Below are positions 1 through 9,125 of a stretch of 64,000 bases of DNA, in pieces. Made by a program: the position numbers and the translations under genes. The stretch is from Peptococcaceae bacterium UBA4068 (GTDB lineage Bacteria > Bacillota > Dehalobacteriia > UBA4068), in NCBI GenBank assembly GCA_002382665.1, contig DFZA01000006.1, forward strand, positions 124,001 through 188,000. The letters are read 5' to 3'. The notes under the pieces are model-generated. The model had not been told where the DNA came from. It made no database searches and saw only the letters and a program-made list of their open reading frames with translations. Every line of letters begins with the position of its first letter. Position 1 is the stretch's first letter.

Positions 1-2
1 AG

Positions 3-857
3 GATGCGAGCCTGCAGCCAATCGACGACGTACCCGCTATTCAAACCGCCCAGGCCGAAGGAGCCATCCCGATGATGTCCATTACTAATTTTACCGTGGG
101 CTTCAGAGGCGAGAATCTGGCTTCGGTCGTATTAAACAGTCCTGCGCTGATCGATCAGCTTCTGACGAACATTATTAGCATCATGCAGCAAAAAGGATAT
201 AGGGGTTTAAATGTTGACTTTGAGAATGTGCTGCCAAAAGATCGCGAGGCTTATAACAGTTTTTTGCACCAAGCCGCCACACGGATGCACGCCAACGGCT
301 ATTTTTTGTCCACCGCCCTTGCACCAAAGACCGGTCCGACGCAGGCTGGACTCTTGTACGAAGCGCATGATTATCCGGCACACGGCAGGATTGCCGATTT
401 TGTGATTTTGATGACCTATGAATGGGGTTTCCGCAAAGGCCCGCCGCAGGCAATTTCACCGCTCGACAAAATTCGGGAAGTACTTGATTACGCCGTTACG
501 GTCATCCCGAGAAATAAAATCTATTTTGGTTTTCAGATTTATGCGCGTGACTGGACCATCCCCTTTTATCAAGGAGAGGAAGCCACGACGATTAGCCCTC
601 AGGAGGCTGTGACGCGGGCTGCTAGGTTTGGCGCGGTGATTCAGTACGACTACATCGCAGAGGCTCCCTTTTTTGTGTACACAGATGATACAGGACAGGC
701 GCACGAAGTGTGGTTTGAAGATGCGCGCAGCGCACAGGCCAAGTTAAACACCATTAGGGATTATAATTTGGGTGGCATCAGTTACTGGGCGCTGGGTTAT
801 CCTTTCCCGCAAAACTGGGTTCTCCTCGAAGATAATTTCATGGTAAGGAAATTATAA
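3..857 (+). CDS. Glycosyl hydrolase family 18 protein, C-terminal part (5' truncated)
   Basis: The reading frame is open from the window edge, so the true start lies upstream; the first internal ATG (72) has no ribosome binding site and is not the start. The visible 284 residues form the catalytic barrel of a GH18 glycosidase of the YaaH/SleL type, which cleaves N-acetylglucosamine polymers and in spore formers acts on cortex peptidoglycan. The active-site strand reads GLNVDFENV, with the acid/base Glu at the end of the DxE motif, followed by the barrel segments VILMTYEWG and GISYWALG. LysM or SLH targeting domains usual for the family would be in the missing N-terminal part. A terminator follows directly, so this is the last gene of its unit. 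The GH18 assignment is firm; the spore role is inference. Confidence 0.88.
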   Translation, partial: DASLQPIDDVPAIQTAQAEGAIPMMSITNFTVGFRGENLASVVLNSPALIDQLLTNIISIMQQKGYRGLNVDFENVLPKDREAYNSFLHQAATRMHANGYFLSTALAPKTGPTQAGLLYEAHDYPAHGRIADFVILMTYEWGFRKGPPQAISPLDKIREVLDYAVTVIPRNKIYFGFQIYARDWTIPFYQGEEATTISPQEAVTRAARFGAVIQYDYIAEAPFFVYTDDTGQAHEVWFEDARSAQAKLNTIRDYNLGGISYWALGYPFPQNWVLLEDNFMVRKL

Positions 858-873
858 TAACCGCCATATTTTT

Positions 874-906
874 AGAGCCGGGATCATTAGATTCCGGCTC
901 TTTTTA
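874..906 (+). terminator. Intrinsic terminator after the GH18 gene
   Basis: Inverted repeat AGAGCCGGGAT / ATTCCGGCTCT with a short loop (one mismatch) followed by TTTTT. Confidence 0.85.
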
Positions 907-947
907 TAACTATACAATATTTCCTCCGTCGTAAAATTAATTTAACT

Positions 948-975
948 TTGTGAAATTAGGCTATAATGATATAAT
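948..975 (+). promoter_or_regulatory. Probable pyk promoter
   Basis: TTGTGA (948-953), 16-bp spacer, perfect TATAAT (970-975). A second TATAAT at 962-967 overlaps, so the exact -10 is not certain. Located 42 bp before the pyk start codon. Confidence 0.5.
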
Positions 976-1017
976 CATCTTGTAAACAATCCTTCGATAT
1001 ACGAAAGGAATGCAATT

Positions 1018-2430
1018 ATGAGGAAAACAAAGATTGTCTGCACAATCGGCCCTGCCAGCAAAAGCGAGGAAATGCTGGAGAAACTATGTCTTGCAGGTAT
1101 GAATGTTGCCAGACTAAACTTCTCACATGGCACCCATGAAGAACATAAAGCGGTAATCAACTCTATAAAAAGTGTTCGCCAAAAGCTTGGTCTACCCATT
1201 GCGATACTGCTCGATACCAAAGGCCCGGAATACAGAATAAAAACCTTTAAAAACGGCAAAATCACACTTGGCGAAGGCGATACCTTTACTTTTACCTCGG
1301 ATGATATCGAAGGCAATGAAAATAAGGTTTCTGTCAACTATCAGACGCTGGCACAGGAACTTTCGGCTGGCGATACGATTTTACTTAATAACGGGCTGAT
1401 GGCTTTTCACGTCGATGCCATAAAAGGCAATGACATTAGCTGTTTAGTAACTGTCGGCGGTGAACTTTCCGATCATAAAAGCATGAGTTTTCCCGACAAA
1501 GTACTAAATCAAACTTACTTAAGCGAACAAGACAAGCAAGATTTGCTTTTCGGCATAGAAAACGAAGTTGACTATATCGCCTGCTCATTTGTATCTACGA
1601 AACAAGACCTGGTGGACGTAAGGGAATTTATTAAAGCCAACGGCGGTGAGGATATAGATATTATTGCCAAAATCGAAAACCGTGCAGGCATTAATAATAT
1701 TCGTGAAATATTATCGGAATGCGACGGCATAATGATCGGTCGCGGCGACATGGGCGTCGAAATACCCTTTGAGGAACTGCCGCCTATTCAGAAAATGCTG
1801 ATAACTGAATGCCATCTCTTGGGCAAGCGCGTTATTACGGCAACCGAGATGCTTGAATCGATGATAACAAATGTGCGTCCTACCAGAGCTGAAATATCTG
1901 ATGTAGCAAACGCAGTATACGACGGCACAAGCGCTGTAATGCTTTCCGGCGAAACAGCCGTAGGCAAATACCCCGTGCTGGCAGTCTCCACAATGTCAAA
2001 GATAGCCGAGTATACCGAGAGTGTAATTCATTACGAACATCGTTTCAAAAAATTCGAGTTCCATATTAAAAACACAGCGGACGCCATATCGCATGCTACT
2101 TGCGGAATGGCAATAGATATCGGCGCTAAAGCGATCGTTGTCTGCACAATCTCCGGAATGACGGCGAGAATGATTTCACGCTTCCGCCCCCCTGTGAATA
2201 TCGTGGGCATGACCACCAGCGAGAAATCCTGGCGCAAACTGGCGCTTTCATGGGGAGTTATCCCGGCCATAAGCGAACCTTTCCCCTCAACCGAAGTCAT
2301 GTTCTATTACGCGCAAAAAGTCGCTAAAGAGAAGCTGGGGCTCTGTCAAGGTGACAAAATCGTTATAACGGGAGGCATAATTAACGGTCAAAGCGGTAAT
2401 ACCAACTTAGTCAAAGTAGAAACTATCTGA
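1018..2430 (+). CDS. pyk: Pyruvate kinase
   Basis: Pyruvate kinase transfers phosphate from phosphoenolpyruvate to ADP, the last ATP-yielding step of glycolysis, in the cytosol. The 470-residue protein opens with MRKTKIVCTIGPAS and the substrate-binding NFSHG segment, and carries the metal/PEP signature IAKIENRAGI with the catalytic Lys, the MIGRGDMGVEIP loop and TATEMLESMI. It ends after the C-terminal allosteric alpha/beta domain at about residue 470, so the extra PEP-utiliser-like domain found in some Bacillota enzymes is absent. ATG at 1018 is preceded by GAAAGGA. It stands alone between a promoter and a strong terminator. Confidence 0.98.
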   Translation: MRKTKIVCTIGPASKSEEMLEKLCLAGMNVARLNFSHGTHEEHKAVINSIKSVRQKLGLPIAILLDTKGPEYRIKTFKNGKITLGEGDTFTFTSDDIEGNENKVSVNYQTLAQELSAGDTILLNNGLMAFHVDAIKGNDISCLVTVGGELSDHKSMSFPDKVLNQTYLSEQDKQDLLFGIENEVDYIACSFVSTKQDLVDVREFIKANGGEDIDIIAKIENRAGINNIREILSECDGIMIGRGDMGVEIPFEELPPIQKMLITECHLLGKRVITATEMLESMITNVRPTRAEISDVANAVYDGTSAVMLSGETAVGKYPVLAVSTMSKIAEYTESVIHYEHRFKKFEFHIKNTADAISHATCGMAIDIGAKAIVVCTISGMTARMISRFRPPVNIVGMTTSEKSWRKLALSWGVIPAISEPFPSTEVMFYYAQKVAKEKLGLCQGDKIVITGGIINGQSGNTNLVKVETI

Positions 2431-2458
2431 AACTATATTAAACCAAGATGCTGACAAA

Positions 2459-2490
2459 GCTCCGGTTAAAAAAAACCGGAGCCTTATTTT
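2459..2490 (+). terminator. Terminator after pyk
   Basis: GCTCCGGTT / AACCGGAGC, 9-bp perfect stem with an A-rich loop, then CTTATTTT. Confidence 0.9.
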
Positions 2491-2561
2491 AATTTAATAA
2501 CGAACAAAATTATTTGCAATGAATATTATATTATAAATGTTTTTTTAGGGGAGGCTGGGAT

Positions 2562-3479
2562 ATGCTTTCAAGTATGGATTTTGTTCGTCAATCTTTAGAA
2601 TTACATCTGTTTTTTGCAAGGATTATGAAAGAACACTCATTTTTTTTAGAGGTTAGTTTTACTCCCAGAGATATGAGTTTCTCTAAAACAGCCGATGAAT
2701 ACCGCATTAAATTTGATAATCTTTTAAGGGATGTTGTCTCTCTTTCCAACGGCGCTGTCAGCCAGAGCGTGCTCCATTCTGGCGAAGTAATTACTCCTTA
2801 CACCATGAAAGCCGAATCTGTTACATCTTTTTATACAGGAGTAAAAATCCCGACCGACTTAACAAAAGCGGAAGCAGGATTATCGGGCGGTATCCATCCG
2901 GAAAATGTAAAGTTTGAGCAACGGGTATTCGCAATTAATCAGAGGGCAATCGAATTACTTAACGGGTTAATCCAATTTAAATCATTAATATTATCCAATG
3001 TTTTAGCATGTAAAATGTTTACCGTTAATTACCCGCTATTGATTGACCATATAATGCGCGAAGCTAAACTTTATTTAAGGATGGTGCAACGGCTGCAAAA
3101 CAGAGAGATAGTAAATATCGAAAAAGAAGCAATGGAGCAAGAATCGTTCTGGAATAGGATTATGGCAGAACATGCAAAGTTTATTCGAGGATTACTGGAC
3201 CCCACGGAAGAACAGTTATTTTTAACCGCAGATAAATTTGGTAAAGAGTTTGATGCGTTAACAGCCGAATCAAAGGCGGCAATGGATATGACTATACCGT
3301 TGGCAAAAGTTACAGAAGACAGTCTTGAGGCAACAAAATCTATCCGCGATTTTAAAGCGCAAGGAACACAGGGATTGATTGAGTGTAAGATTAGATCAAT
3401 AATAATCCCGTTATTAGGCGATCATACTCTGCGGGAAGCTAACCATTTCATAAGACTGTTAGAAATGTTTAAAATGTAG
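2562..3479 (+). CDS. DUF2935 domain protein (predicted ferritin-like helical bundle)
   Basis: 305 residues, all-helical, recognisable as the DUF2935 family: two similar halves (about 5-125 and 140-290), each with Glu and His in helix motifs such as LELHLFFARIMKEHSFFLE and ESFWNRIMAEHAKFIRGLLD. The repeated ExxxH/EH pattern suggests a four-helix bundle with metal ligands, but no function is established and I assign none. No signal peptide or membrane helix is seen, so it is probably cytosolic. ATG follows GGGGAGGCTGGGAT. It is monocistronic, with terminators on both sides. Members of this family are common in Clostridia and Bacilli. Confidence 0.8.
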   Translation: MLSSMDFVRQSLELHLFFARIMKEHSFFLEVSFTPRDMSFSKTADEYRIKFDNLLRDVVSLSNGAVSQSVLHSGEVITPYTMKAESVTSFYTGVKIPTDLTKAEAGLSGGIHPENVKFEQRVFAINQRAIELLNGLIQFKSLILSNVLACKMFTVNYPLLIDHIMREAKLYLRMVQRLQNREIVNIEKEAMEQESFWNRIMAEHAKFIRGLLDPTEEQLFLTADKFGKEFDALTAESKAAMDMTIPLAKVTEDSLEATKSIRDFKAQGTQGLIECKIRSIIIPLLGDHTLREANHFIRLLEMFKM

Positions 3480-3515
3480 ATATTACTCCCCTAATTATTT
3501 ACTGATAGCAGAATC

Positions 3516-3545
3516 AAAAACTCCTGGATATTAACAGGAGTTTTT
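3516..3545 (+). terminator. Terminator after the DUF2935 gene
   Basis: AAAAACTCCT / AGGAGTTTTT, perfect 10-bp arms around a 10-nt loop, ending in a T tract. Confidence 0.85.
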
Positions 3546-3570
3546 AATTTGACAATTTTTTTAATAAAGT

Positions 3571-3599
3571 TTGCGCACCATTATTTATTTATGTATAAT
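3571..3599 (+). promoter_or_regulatory. Probable promoter of the diguanylate cyclase gene
   Basis: TTGCGC (3571-3576), 17-bp spacer, perfect TATAAT (3594-3599), 43 bp before the ATG. The better-looking TTGACA at 3549 is too far from the -10 to be used with it. Confidence 0.5.
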
Positions 3600-3642
3600 T
3601 TAATAAAAGAATTAATTTCCATTTATTTTGGAGGTGGGCAAT

Positions 3643-5922
3643 ATGGAAATAAATGAAATGACCAAAGAACAATTGATTAATCATATTGACACTCTTAATA
3701 CGCAAATATCATTATTGGGAAATACCAAATTGACAGATAGAAAAACAGATATGAGTTTTTTGGCTGATGATAAGTCCGGATTGTTGTTTAACAACTTATC
3801 GGTTGGTCTTATCATTACCGATCCCGACGGTTCTATTATTAATTTTAATAGAACCATACAGGATTTATTAGGTTATTCACTAGAAGATTGTAAAAACAAG
3901 AATGTCACCGATTTATATTTCGATCCGCGCGAACGTCAACAGCTTTTGGACACGCTTGCCAATTCAAAAGTAGCCCATGACTATGAGATGGTACTAAAAC
4001 ATAAAGATGGAACGCTAAGGACCGTATTGGCAAATATCGACTACATTGAAATGAATGATAAACCTATGCTGCTGGCCTCAGTATTCGATATTACCCAATA
4101 TGAGTTAATACAGGAGAATATCAGAGAGTCGGAAAGAAATTTCCGAACTCTTTTTAGTCATGCGCCGATTGGCATTACCGTATCAGATTTTCAGGGTAAT
4201 TTAATTGCCAGCAATCATGCTCTGCAGGAATTATTAGGCTACAACGCAGATGAACTAAAAAACAAAAATATGTTGGACTTTTATTATGACAAAATGGGCA
4301 GACAAAAACTGTTAAGCTTATCAAGGGAACTCGGTATTGTACGCGACTTAGAGACCAGATACAAACATAAAGACGGCAGCCCTATTCCGGTATTAATCAA
4401 CACCGATTTGATAGATTTTAAAGATAAAAAAGATGTATTGCTTACATCAATACGTGATATTTCTAATCTTAAAAAGATTGAAGATGAATTAGCAAGAGAA
4501 CGCGATTTTTCTAACGCCATACTTGATATTACAGCATCTCTGATTTTGGTTATTGATCGCAAAGGAATAATAACTAAGTTTAATCGGACTTGTGAAAAGA
4601 CCTCAGGCTATAAGGCTGAAGAGATGTGCGGTAAATATTTTGTAGATGCAAAAATAATCGACCCTACTATTAACGAAGAAATGGTAGAGATATTGCTCAG
4701 GGGCGAATATCCCATAGAACATGATAATGTTTGGATTTCCAAAAACGGCATCAAACACCTTATTTCTTGGACGGATACAGCGCTTTTTGATGACAATGGA
4801 CAAATAGATTATATCATAGCAACCGGCATTGATATAACCAAACGGCAAAAGGCGGAAAATGAGCTGCAAAAAGCAAATCAAGAATTAGCTTCCTGGGTTA
4901 AAGAACTCGAAGAAAGAAACGAAGAAATGAATAAACTAAATGAAATGGGCGAGCATCTTCATAATTGCCGGACAATTACTGAGGCCTGCGCTATCAGCGC
5001 CCAATTTATTCAACAGATTTGTTCTGGTAGCCATGGAGCGCTATATCTGATAAATTCATCAAAAAATTACGCCGAAGCTGTTGAAACGTGGGGTGAGCCC
5101 ACCAATACTATGGAGATTTTTAATCCCTTGGGCTGCTGGTCGATACGCCGTGGTCGTCAGCATATGGTTGATAGCAGTCACCCGGGACTGCGTTGCGAAC
5201 ATATTACCGGACCAACATCCGGTCACTACCTTTGTGTGCCTTTACTGGTAAACGGCGAAGCCATCGGCATACTTCATATAAATCACACTAATGAGACACA
5301 ACAAGATCCCCAACAAAAATCTATGTGTATACCGGATAACGAACACAAAATACAGTTTATTAAAACAATAGCGGAACAAATTTCTCTGGCATTATCAAAC
5401 CTAAAATTACAGGAAACACTTCGCCAACAATCTATCCGTGATGCTCTTACCGGCTTATATAACAGACGTTTTATGGAGGAGACATTGGAAAGGGAATTAA
5501 AACGGGCAGAACGGGAGAAAAAATCCGTCGGAGTAATTATGCTTGATATTGACCACTTTAAAGAATTTAATGATCTCACAGGTCATGACGGCGGCGATGC
5601 GTTGTTACGTGAGTTAGGAGTATTTCTAAAAAGTAAAAACCGCGCAGGGGATATTGCCTGCCGGTATGGCGGTGAGGAGTTTATTATCGTATTACCGGGC
5701 ATTACTAAAGAAGATGCTCAAAACAGAGCCGATGAACTGCGCCAGGGAGTAAAAGAACTACTGGTATACCACCTCGGAAAACCACTAGGCAAATGCACTA
5801 TCTCGCTTGGCGTCGCAGTTTTCCCCGAAAATGGACATACAATCGATTCGTTGCTCAAAGCTGTCGATAATGCCCTTTATCAGGCAAAGAATCAAGGAAG
5901 AGACAGGGTAGTGATAGCCTAA
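3643..5922 (+). CDS. Diguanylate cyclase with three PAS domains and a GAF domain
   Basis: Makes cyclic di-GMP from two GTP. Domain order: short N-terminal helix, PAS (about 45-155), PAS (165-280), PAS (290-410), a charged coiled coil (410-440), a GAF-like domain (440-585, containing GCWSIRRGR and CEHITG), then GGDEF (590-759). The active site reads GGEEF (near residue 676), a competent variant, and RAGD five residues earlier is an intact inhibitory I-site, so product feedback is expected. There are no membrane helices: it is a cytosolic sensor whose ligand is unknown. The start is ATG 3643 rather than an in-frame TTG at 3628, because that TTG overlaps the ribosome binding site GGAGGTGG. A c-di-GMP riboswitch is present elsewhere in this window (38.8 kb). 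Confidence 0.95.
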   Translation: MEINEMTKEQLINHIDTLNTQISLLGNTKLTDRKTDMSFLADDKSGLLFNNLSVGLIITDPDGSIINFNRTIQDLLGYSLEDCKNKNVTDLYFDPRERQQLLDTLANSKVAHDYEMVLKHKDGTLRTVLANIDYIEMNDKPMLLASVFDITQYELIQENIRESERNFRTLFSHAPIGITVSDFQGNLIASNHALQELLGYNADELKNKNMLDFYYDKMGRQKLLSLSRELGIVRDLETRYKHKDGSPIPVLINTDLIDFKDKKDVLLTSIRDISNLKKIEDELARERDFSNAILDITASLILVIDRKGIITKFNRTCEKTSGYKAEEMCGKYFVDAKIIDPTINEEMVEILLRGEYPIEHDNVWISKNGIKHLISWTDTALFDDNGQIDYIIATGIDITKRQKAENELQKANQELASWVKELEERNEEMNKLNEMGEHLHNCRTITEACAISAQFIQQICSGSHGALYLINSSKNYAEAVETWGEPTNTMEIFNPLGCWSIRRGRQHMVDSSHPGLRCEHITGPTSGHYLCVPLLVNGEAIGILHINHTNETQQDPQQKSMCIPDNEHKIQFIKTIAEQISLALSNLKLQETLRQQSIRDALTGLYNRRFMEETLERELKRAEREKKSVGVIMLDIDHFKEFNDLTGHDGGDALLRELGVFLKSKNRAGDIACRYGGEEFIIVLPGITKEDAQNRADELRQGVKELLVYHLGKPLGKCTISLGVAVFPENGHTIDSLLKAVDNALYQAKNQGRDRVVIA

Positions 5923-5970
5923 AAAAGTTGGTTAAATGAAAAGGAATAGCTTATACCCCAGTTAATACAA

Positions 5971-6000
5971 AGCAAAAGGTTTTAACCCTTTTGCTTTTTT
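5971..6000 (+). terminator. Terminator after the diguanylate cyclase gene
   Basis: AGCAAAAGG / CCTTTTGCT, 9-bp stem followed by TTTTTT. Confidence 0.9.
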
Positions 6001-6052
6001 ATTTTATCTGATATACTAAAAATAACTGTTTATATATATCAAGGAGTATATT

Positions 6053-6940
6053 ATGAAAAACACATTAGATAAAATCGGGATTTTAAATATTTCTGTCTTT
6101 TTAATAATATTAGTTCTTTGGATTTTAGTGTTTTTTGTCCATGGCTTAGCCGGAGCGGTTTCTTGGGGATTGCTCAAAATGTTCTTACCGTTTGCCGGTA
6201 TAGTGGCGATTTTAAGTAACCTGGTACTTTTACTTATAAATATTAAAAAGGAAAAGCCCGTCATCCGCAGGGTATTTGCTTTGTTACTATGTGTTATCAT
6301 CACATTTCCGCTTTTGTTTACAATGAATATCATACCGTTTGCATATCCAATAAATGCTCAAAACGCAGCGCCGGCCGTGACCGCCATTTGGCCGCTAAAA
6401 GAAGAAACGGTGGTCGGTTGGGGTGGAGATACTACCGCAACCAATTTGCCCCATGTTTCCTGGGCGTCGGAAAGATGGGCTTATGATCTGGTAATGGAAC
6501 CTTATGATACAGGAAACACAGATCTTGCAAGCTACGGTATTTGGGATGAAGAAGTTGTCGCCCCTGTTTCGGGTACCGTTGTTGAAGCATATGGTGATGA
6601 AGATGACATATTGCCAAATACCGAGGATTTCAAGTCACAAGAAGGCAATCATGTTTACATAAAAATTAATCAAACCGGAACATATCTTCTATTAAACCAT
6701 TTTAAAAAAGGAAGTATAACAGTCAAGACTGGCGACCATGTAAACCAGGGAGATGTAATCGGGCGCGTAGGTAATAGTGGGTCGACGTCAGAACCGCATC
6801 TGCATATTCATCATCAACGACAAGACCCGACAAAAACTTTAATCCTGATATTTGCAGAGGGTCTGCCCCTATTATTTGAAAGTACTGATGCAAACCCGAT
6901 GCCCATAAAAGATTCAGTGGTAATCCCTAATAGCCAATAA
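6053..6940 (+). CDS. Membrane-anchored M23 (LytM-type) peptidase family protein
   Basis: 295 residues. The N-terminal third has three hydrophobic segments (about 10-32, 38-62, 72-92), then an outward-facing domain (about 100-290) of the M23 metallopeptidase fold. The visible zinc-site elements are WAYDL (Asp ligand), LLNHF and the C-terminal PHLHIHH (HxH). The biotinyl-lipoyl-like beta segments VVAPVSGTVVEAY and VKTGDHVNQGDVIGRVGNSG are typical. M23 enzymes cleave peptide cross-links in peptidoglycan; whether this copy is active is not decided by the sequence, since the first HxxxD-type ligand motif is not canonical. ATG is preceded by AAGGAG. It is monocistronic. Confidence 0.85.
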   Translation: MKNTLDKIGILNISVFLIILVLWILVFFVHGLAGAVSWGLLKMFLPFAGIVAILSNLVLLLINIKKEKPVIRRVFALLLCVIITFPLLFTMNIIPFAYPINAQNAAPAVTAIWPLKEETVVGWGGDTTATNLPHVSWASERWAYDLVMEPYDTGNTDLASYGIWDEEVVAPVSGTVVEAYGDEDDILPNTEDFKSQEGNHVYIKINQTGTYLLLNHFKKGSITVKTGDHVNQGDVIGRVGNSGSTSEPHLHIHHQRQDPTKTLILIFAEGLPLLFESTDANPMPIKDSVVIPNSQ

Positions 6941-6970
6941 TACCAAATAGCATATTAACTTTTACTCATA

Positions 6971-7002
6971 AGCCATACGGTTAAATCCGTATGGCTTTTA
7001 TT
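6971..7002 (+). terminator. Terminator after the M23 gene
   Basis: AGCCATACGG / CCGTATGGCT, perfect 10-bp stem, loop TTAAAT, then TTTATTATT. Confidence 0.88.
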
Positions 7003-7254
7003 ATTATTGTTTGGTAATATTTTCCAAAAATTCATGGGGTTTTCAGTTAATATTCAGATTTGATTTTTATAATAAAAAAGTGGTTAATTATGGCAATTAT
7101 ATGGCTTTGCTTAAAATATCTGCTATATATATGCATTGTTTTTGCCGAACATAACAATATCTCATTTCCCGATGGTTGATAACTAGAGATAATTTTTAAA
7201 TTGAAATAATATCTATCATACGGAAATTTTGAAGAACATGAAAGGACGAGTGCT
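7003..7254. other. AT-rich intergenic stretch before the efflux operon
   Basis: About 250 bp without a supportable gene. It must carry the promoter of the operon starting at 7255; a TATAAT occurs at 7068-7073 but without a convincing -35. The only clear signal is the ribosome binding site AAAGGACG just before ATG 7255. Confidence 0.5.
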
Positions 7255-9117
7255 ATGCAAGAAGAGCAGGAAACCAAAGACAAGGGGCGCAATAAAATAT
7301 TTCATTCCCTGAAAAACCTGGGTAAAAAAAAGGGAAAAACCATTCTTCCCCAGGAAAACCCGGACAGTGAGGAAAAAAACATCATCTCGCCGCCAAAAGA
7401 TTCAGACGGTAAAAGAAAAAACATAATTTTAAAACTTAAAAATCCGGACAGCAAAATAAACAAATTAATTACCAAATTTAAAAAACTGAGCCTTAAGAAA
7501 AAGATTATATCAGTTGCTATTGTCGCAGTGCTGATTGTTTTTGCCGTAATGAAAATTATCGGCTCGGCAGCCAGCGATACATCTACCCAATACCAGACAG
7601 CCACCGTGGAATACGGTGATATTACCGTCTCATTGACAGGCAGCGGAACTTTGGAGCCGGCAAACTCTTATACTGTTACCTCACTGGTTGAAGGTGAGAT
7701 ATTGTCCGATACTTTTGAAGTCGGCGACGAAGTAGACAAAGATGCTATTCTCTATGAGGTTGACAGCTCCGATGTTAACACCAGTATTGAGCAGGCCCAG
7801 TTATCACTTAAGCAGAGCCAGCAAAGTTATCAGCGTAAATTGGAAAGTCTGAATGATTTGAATGTTAAATCAACCAGCAAAGGTACAGTTACCGCACTGG
7901 ATGTGGAAGTAGGCGATGAAGTTTCCGCCGGACAAACGCTGGCAACGATAATTAATAGAGACACAATGGTTATTAAACTGCCGTTTTTAGCCGATGACGC
8001 CAAAAATATTTCCGTTGGTTCCAGCGCCACTGTGACATTGTCCAGCACTTATGAGAATCTGACCGGAAAGATTACAAAAGTCAGCAGCGCGGATGTAATT
8101 CTCTCAGGTAACCGCATCGTACGCTATATTACCATTGAGGTCTCAAACCCTGGCGCATTGAACGAAGATGATTACGCAACTGCCAACGTGGGCAGCTATA
8201 GCTGCGTTGCCAGCGCGACATTTTGCTATAAAAATAACGTTACGATTACCGCACCTGCTGAAGGTGAGGTAACGGCTGTTAAGGTTAAAGAAGGTAGCAA
8301 CGTCAGTAAAAACCAGGTACTCTTGTCAATCAGCAGTGACTCCGTGTCAGATGAAGTAAGCAGCGCGTACAATTCTCTCGAAAATGCGCAAATTTCTCTG
8401 GATAACCAAAATGACAAATTAAAAAATTATAATATCACTTCTCCCATTAAAGGAACGGTAGTAGATAAACAATATAAGGCTGGCGACAATTTGGAATCCA
8501 GTGAAACGCTTTGCACCATTTATGACCTTTCATATCTGACCATGACATTAAGCGTAGACGAACTGGATATCAGCGAAGCTGAGGTCGGGCAGACAGTAAC
8601 CGTCACTGCCGATGCGGTTTCGGGTAAAACATACACCGGTACTGTCACGAATGTCAGTACTGTTGGTACTACCTCCAATAATGTAACGACCTACCCTGTT
8701 ACAATCCGTATTGATGATACGGACGGTCTGCTTCCCGGCATGAACGTCGATTGTGAAATCGTCGTATCCAATACCCAGAATGTATTGCGTGTTCCTGTAG
8801 ATGCGATATCCCGTGGTAATCAGGTGCTGGTTAAAGGCGCAGAAAATACCGACACCACTGACACAAGTATTCCGGACGGCTACGGTTATGTGACCGCAAC
8901 AATCGGTGCAAGTAACGATGACTATGTAGAAATTACTGATGGCCTCAAAGAAGGAGATGTCGTTTCCTATCTGGCTCCGACAGCATCAACAACAACCACA
9001 GAAACTACTACTAGTTTGTTTGGTGGCGGCGGCTCTGCCAGTGGCGGCGGTATGCCGAGCGGCGGCAGTATGCCGAGCGGCGGCGGTATGCCGAGCGGCG
9101 GACCCGGTGGACAGTGA
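7255..9117 (+). CDS. MacA/HlyD-type efflux adaptor subunit
   Basis: 620 residues. A charged cytosolic N-terminus (1-83) precedes one membrane anchor (about 84-104), then an extracytoplasmic adaptor: lipoyl-like half-motifs (GTLEPANSYTVTSLVEGEILSD and YNITSPIKGTVVDKQYKAGDNLESSE), short coiled helices, beta-barrel and membrane-proximal domains. It ends in a Gly/Ser/Met-rich low-complexity tail with repeated GGGMPSGG-type units, common in clostridial members. The N-terminal region contains three consecutive 14-residue degenerate repeats (29-42, 43-56, 57-70). It works with the ATPase and permease encoded next to export a substrate that the sequence does not reveal. The next start codon lies 8 nt after the stop. 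Confidence 0.9.
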   Translation: MQEEQETKDKGRNKIFHSLKNLGKKKGKTILPQENPDSEEKNIISPPKDSDGKRKNIILKLKNPDSKINKLITKFKKLSLKKKIISVAIVAVLIVFAVMKIIGSAASDTSTQYQTATVEYGDITVSLTGSGTLEPANSYTVTSLVEGEILSDTFEVGDEVDKDAILYEVDSSDVNTSIEQAQLSLKQSQQSYQRKLESLNDLNVKSTSKGTVTALDVEVGDEVSAGQTLATIINRDTMVIKLPFLADDAKNISVGSSATVTLSSTYENLTGKITKVSSADVILSGNRIVRYITIEVSNPGALNEDDYATANVGSYSCVASATFCYKNNVTITAPAEGEVTAVKVKEGSNVSKNQVLLSISSDSVSDEVSSAYNSLENAQISLDNQNDKLKNYNITSPIKGTVVDKQYKAGDNLESSETLCTIYDLSYLTMTLSVDELDISEAEVGQTVTVTADAVSGKTYTGTVTNVSTVGTTSNNVTTYPVTIRIDDTDGLLPGMNVDCEIVVSNTQNVLRVPVDAISRGNQVLVKGAENTDTTDTSIPDGYGYVTATIGASNDDYVEITDGLKEGDVVSYLAPTASTTTTETTTSLFGGGGSASGGGMPSGGSMPSGGGMPSGGPGGQ

Positions 9118-9125
9118 GGTGGAAC

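Noticed and set aside
3549..3599. TTGACA at 3549 as the -35 of the cyclase promoter
   Set aside because: Spacing to TATAAT is 39 bp; TTGCGC at 3571 with 17 bp fits better.
3628..3642. TTG start for the diguanylate cyclase
   Set aside because: The codon overlaps the Shine-Dalgarno GGAGGTGG; ATG 3643 has correct spacing. The same reasoning rejected TTG 23328, GTG 41715, GTG 42386, TTG 30582 and GTG 37223.
7201..7220. TTGAAA followed by TATCAT as the efflux-operon promoter
   Set aside because: The spacer is only 7 bp.
7047..7292. 81-codon minus-strand ORF before the efflux operon
   Set aside because: It overlaps the adaptor start and its ribosome binding site and has no recognisable domain.
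9030..9117. GGCGGC-rich repeats as a mobile or tandem DNA element
   Set aside because: They encode the in-frame Gly/Met/Ser tail of the adaptor, which is common in this family.
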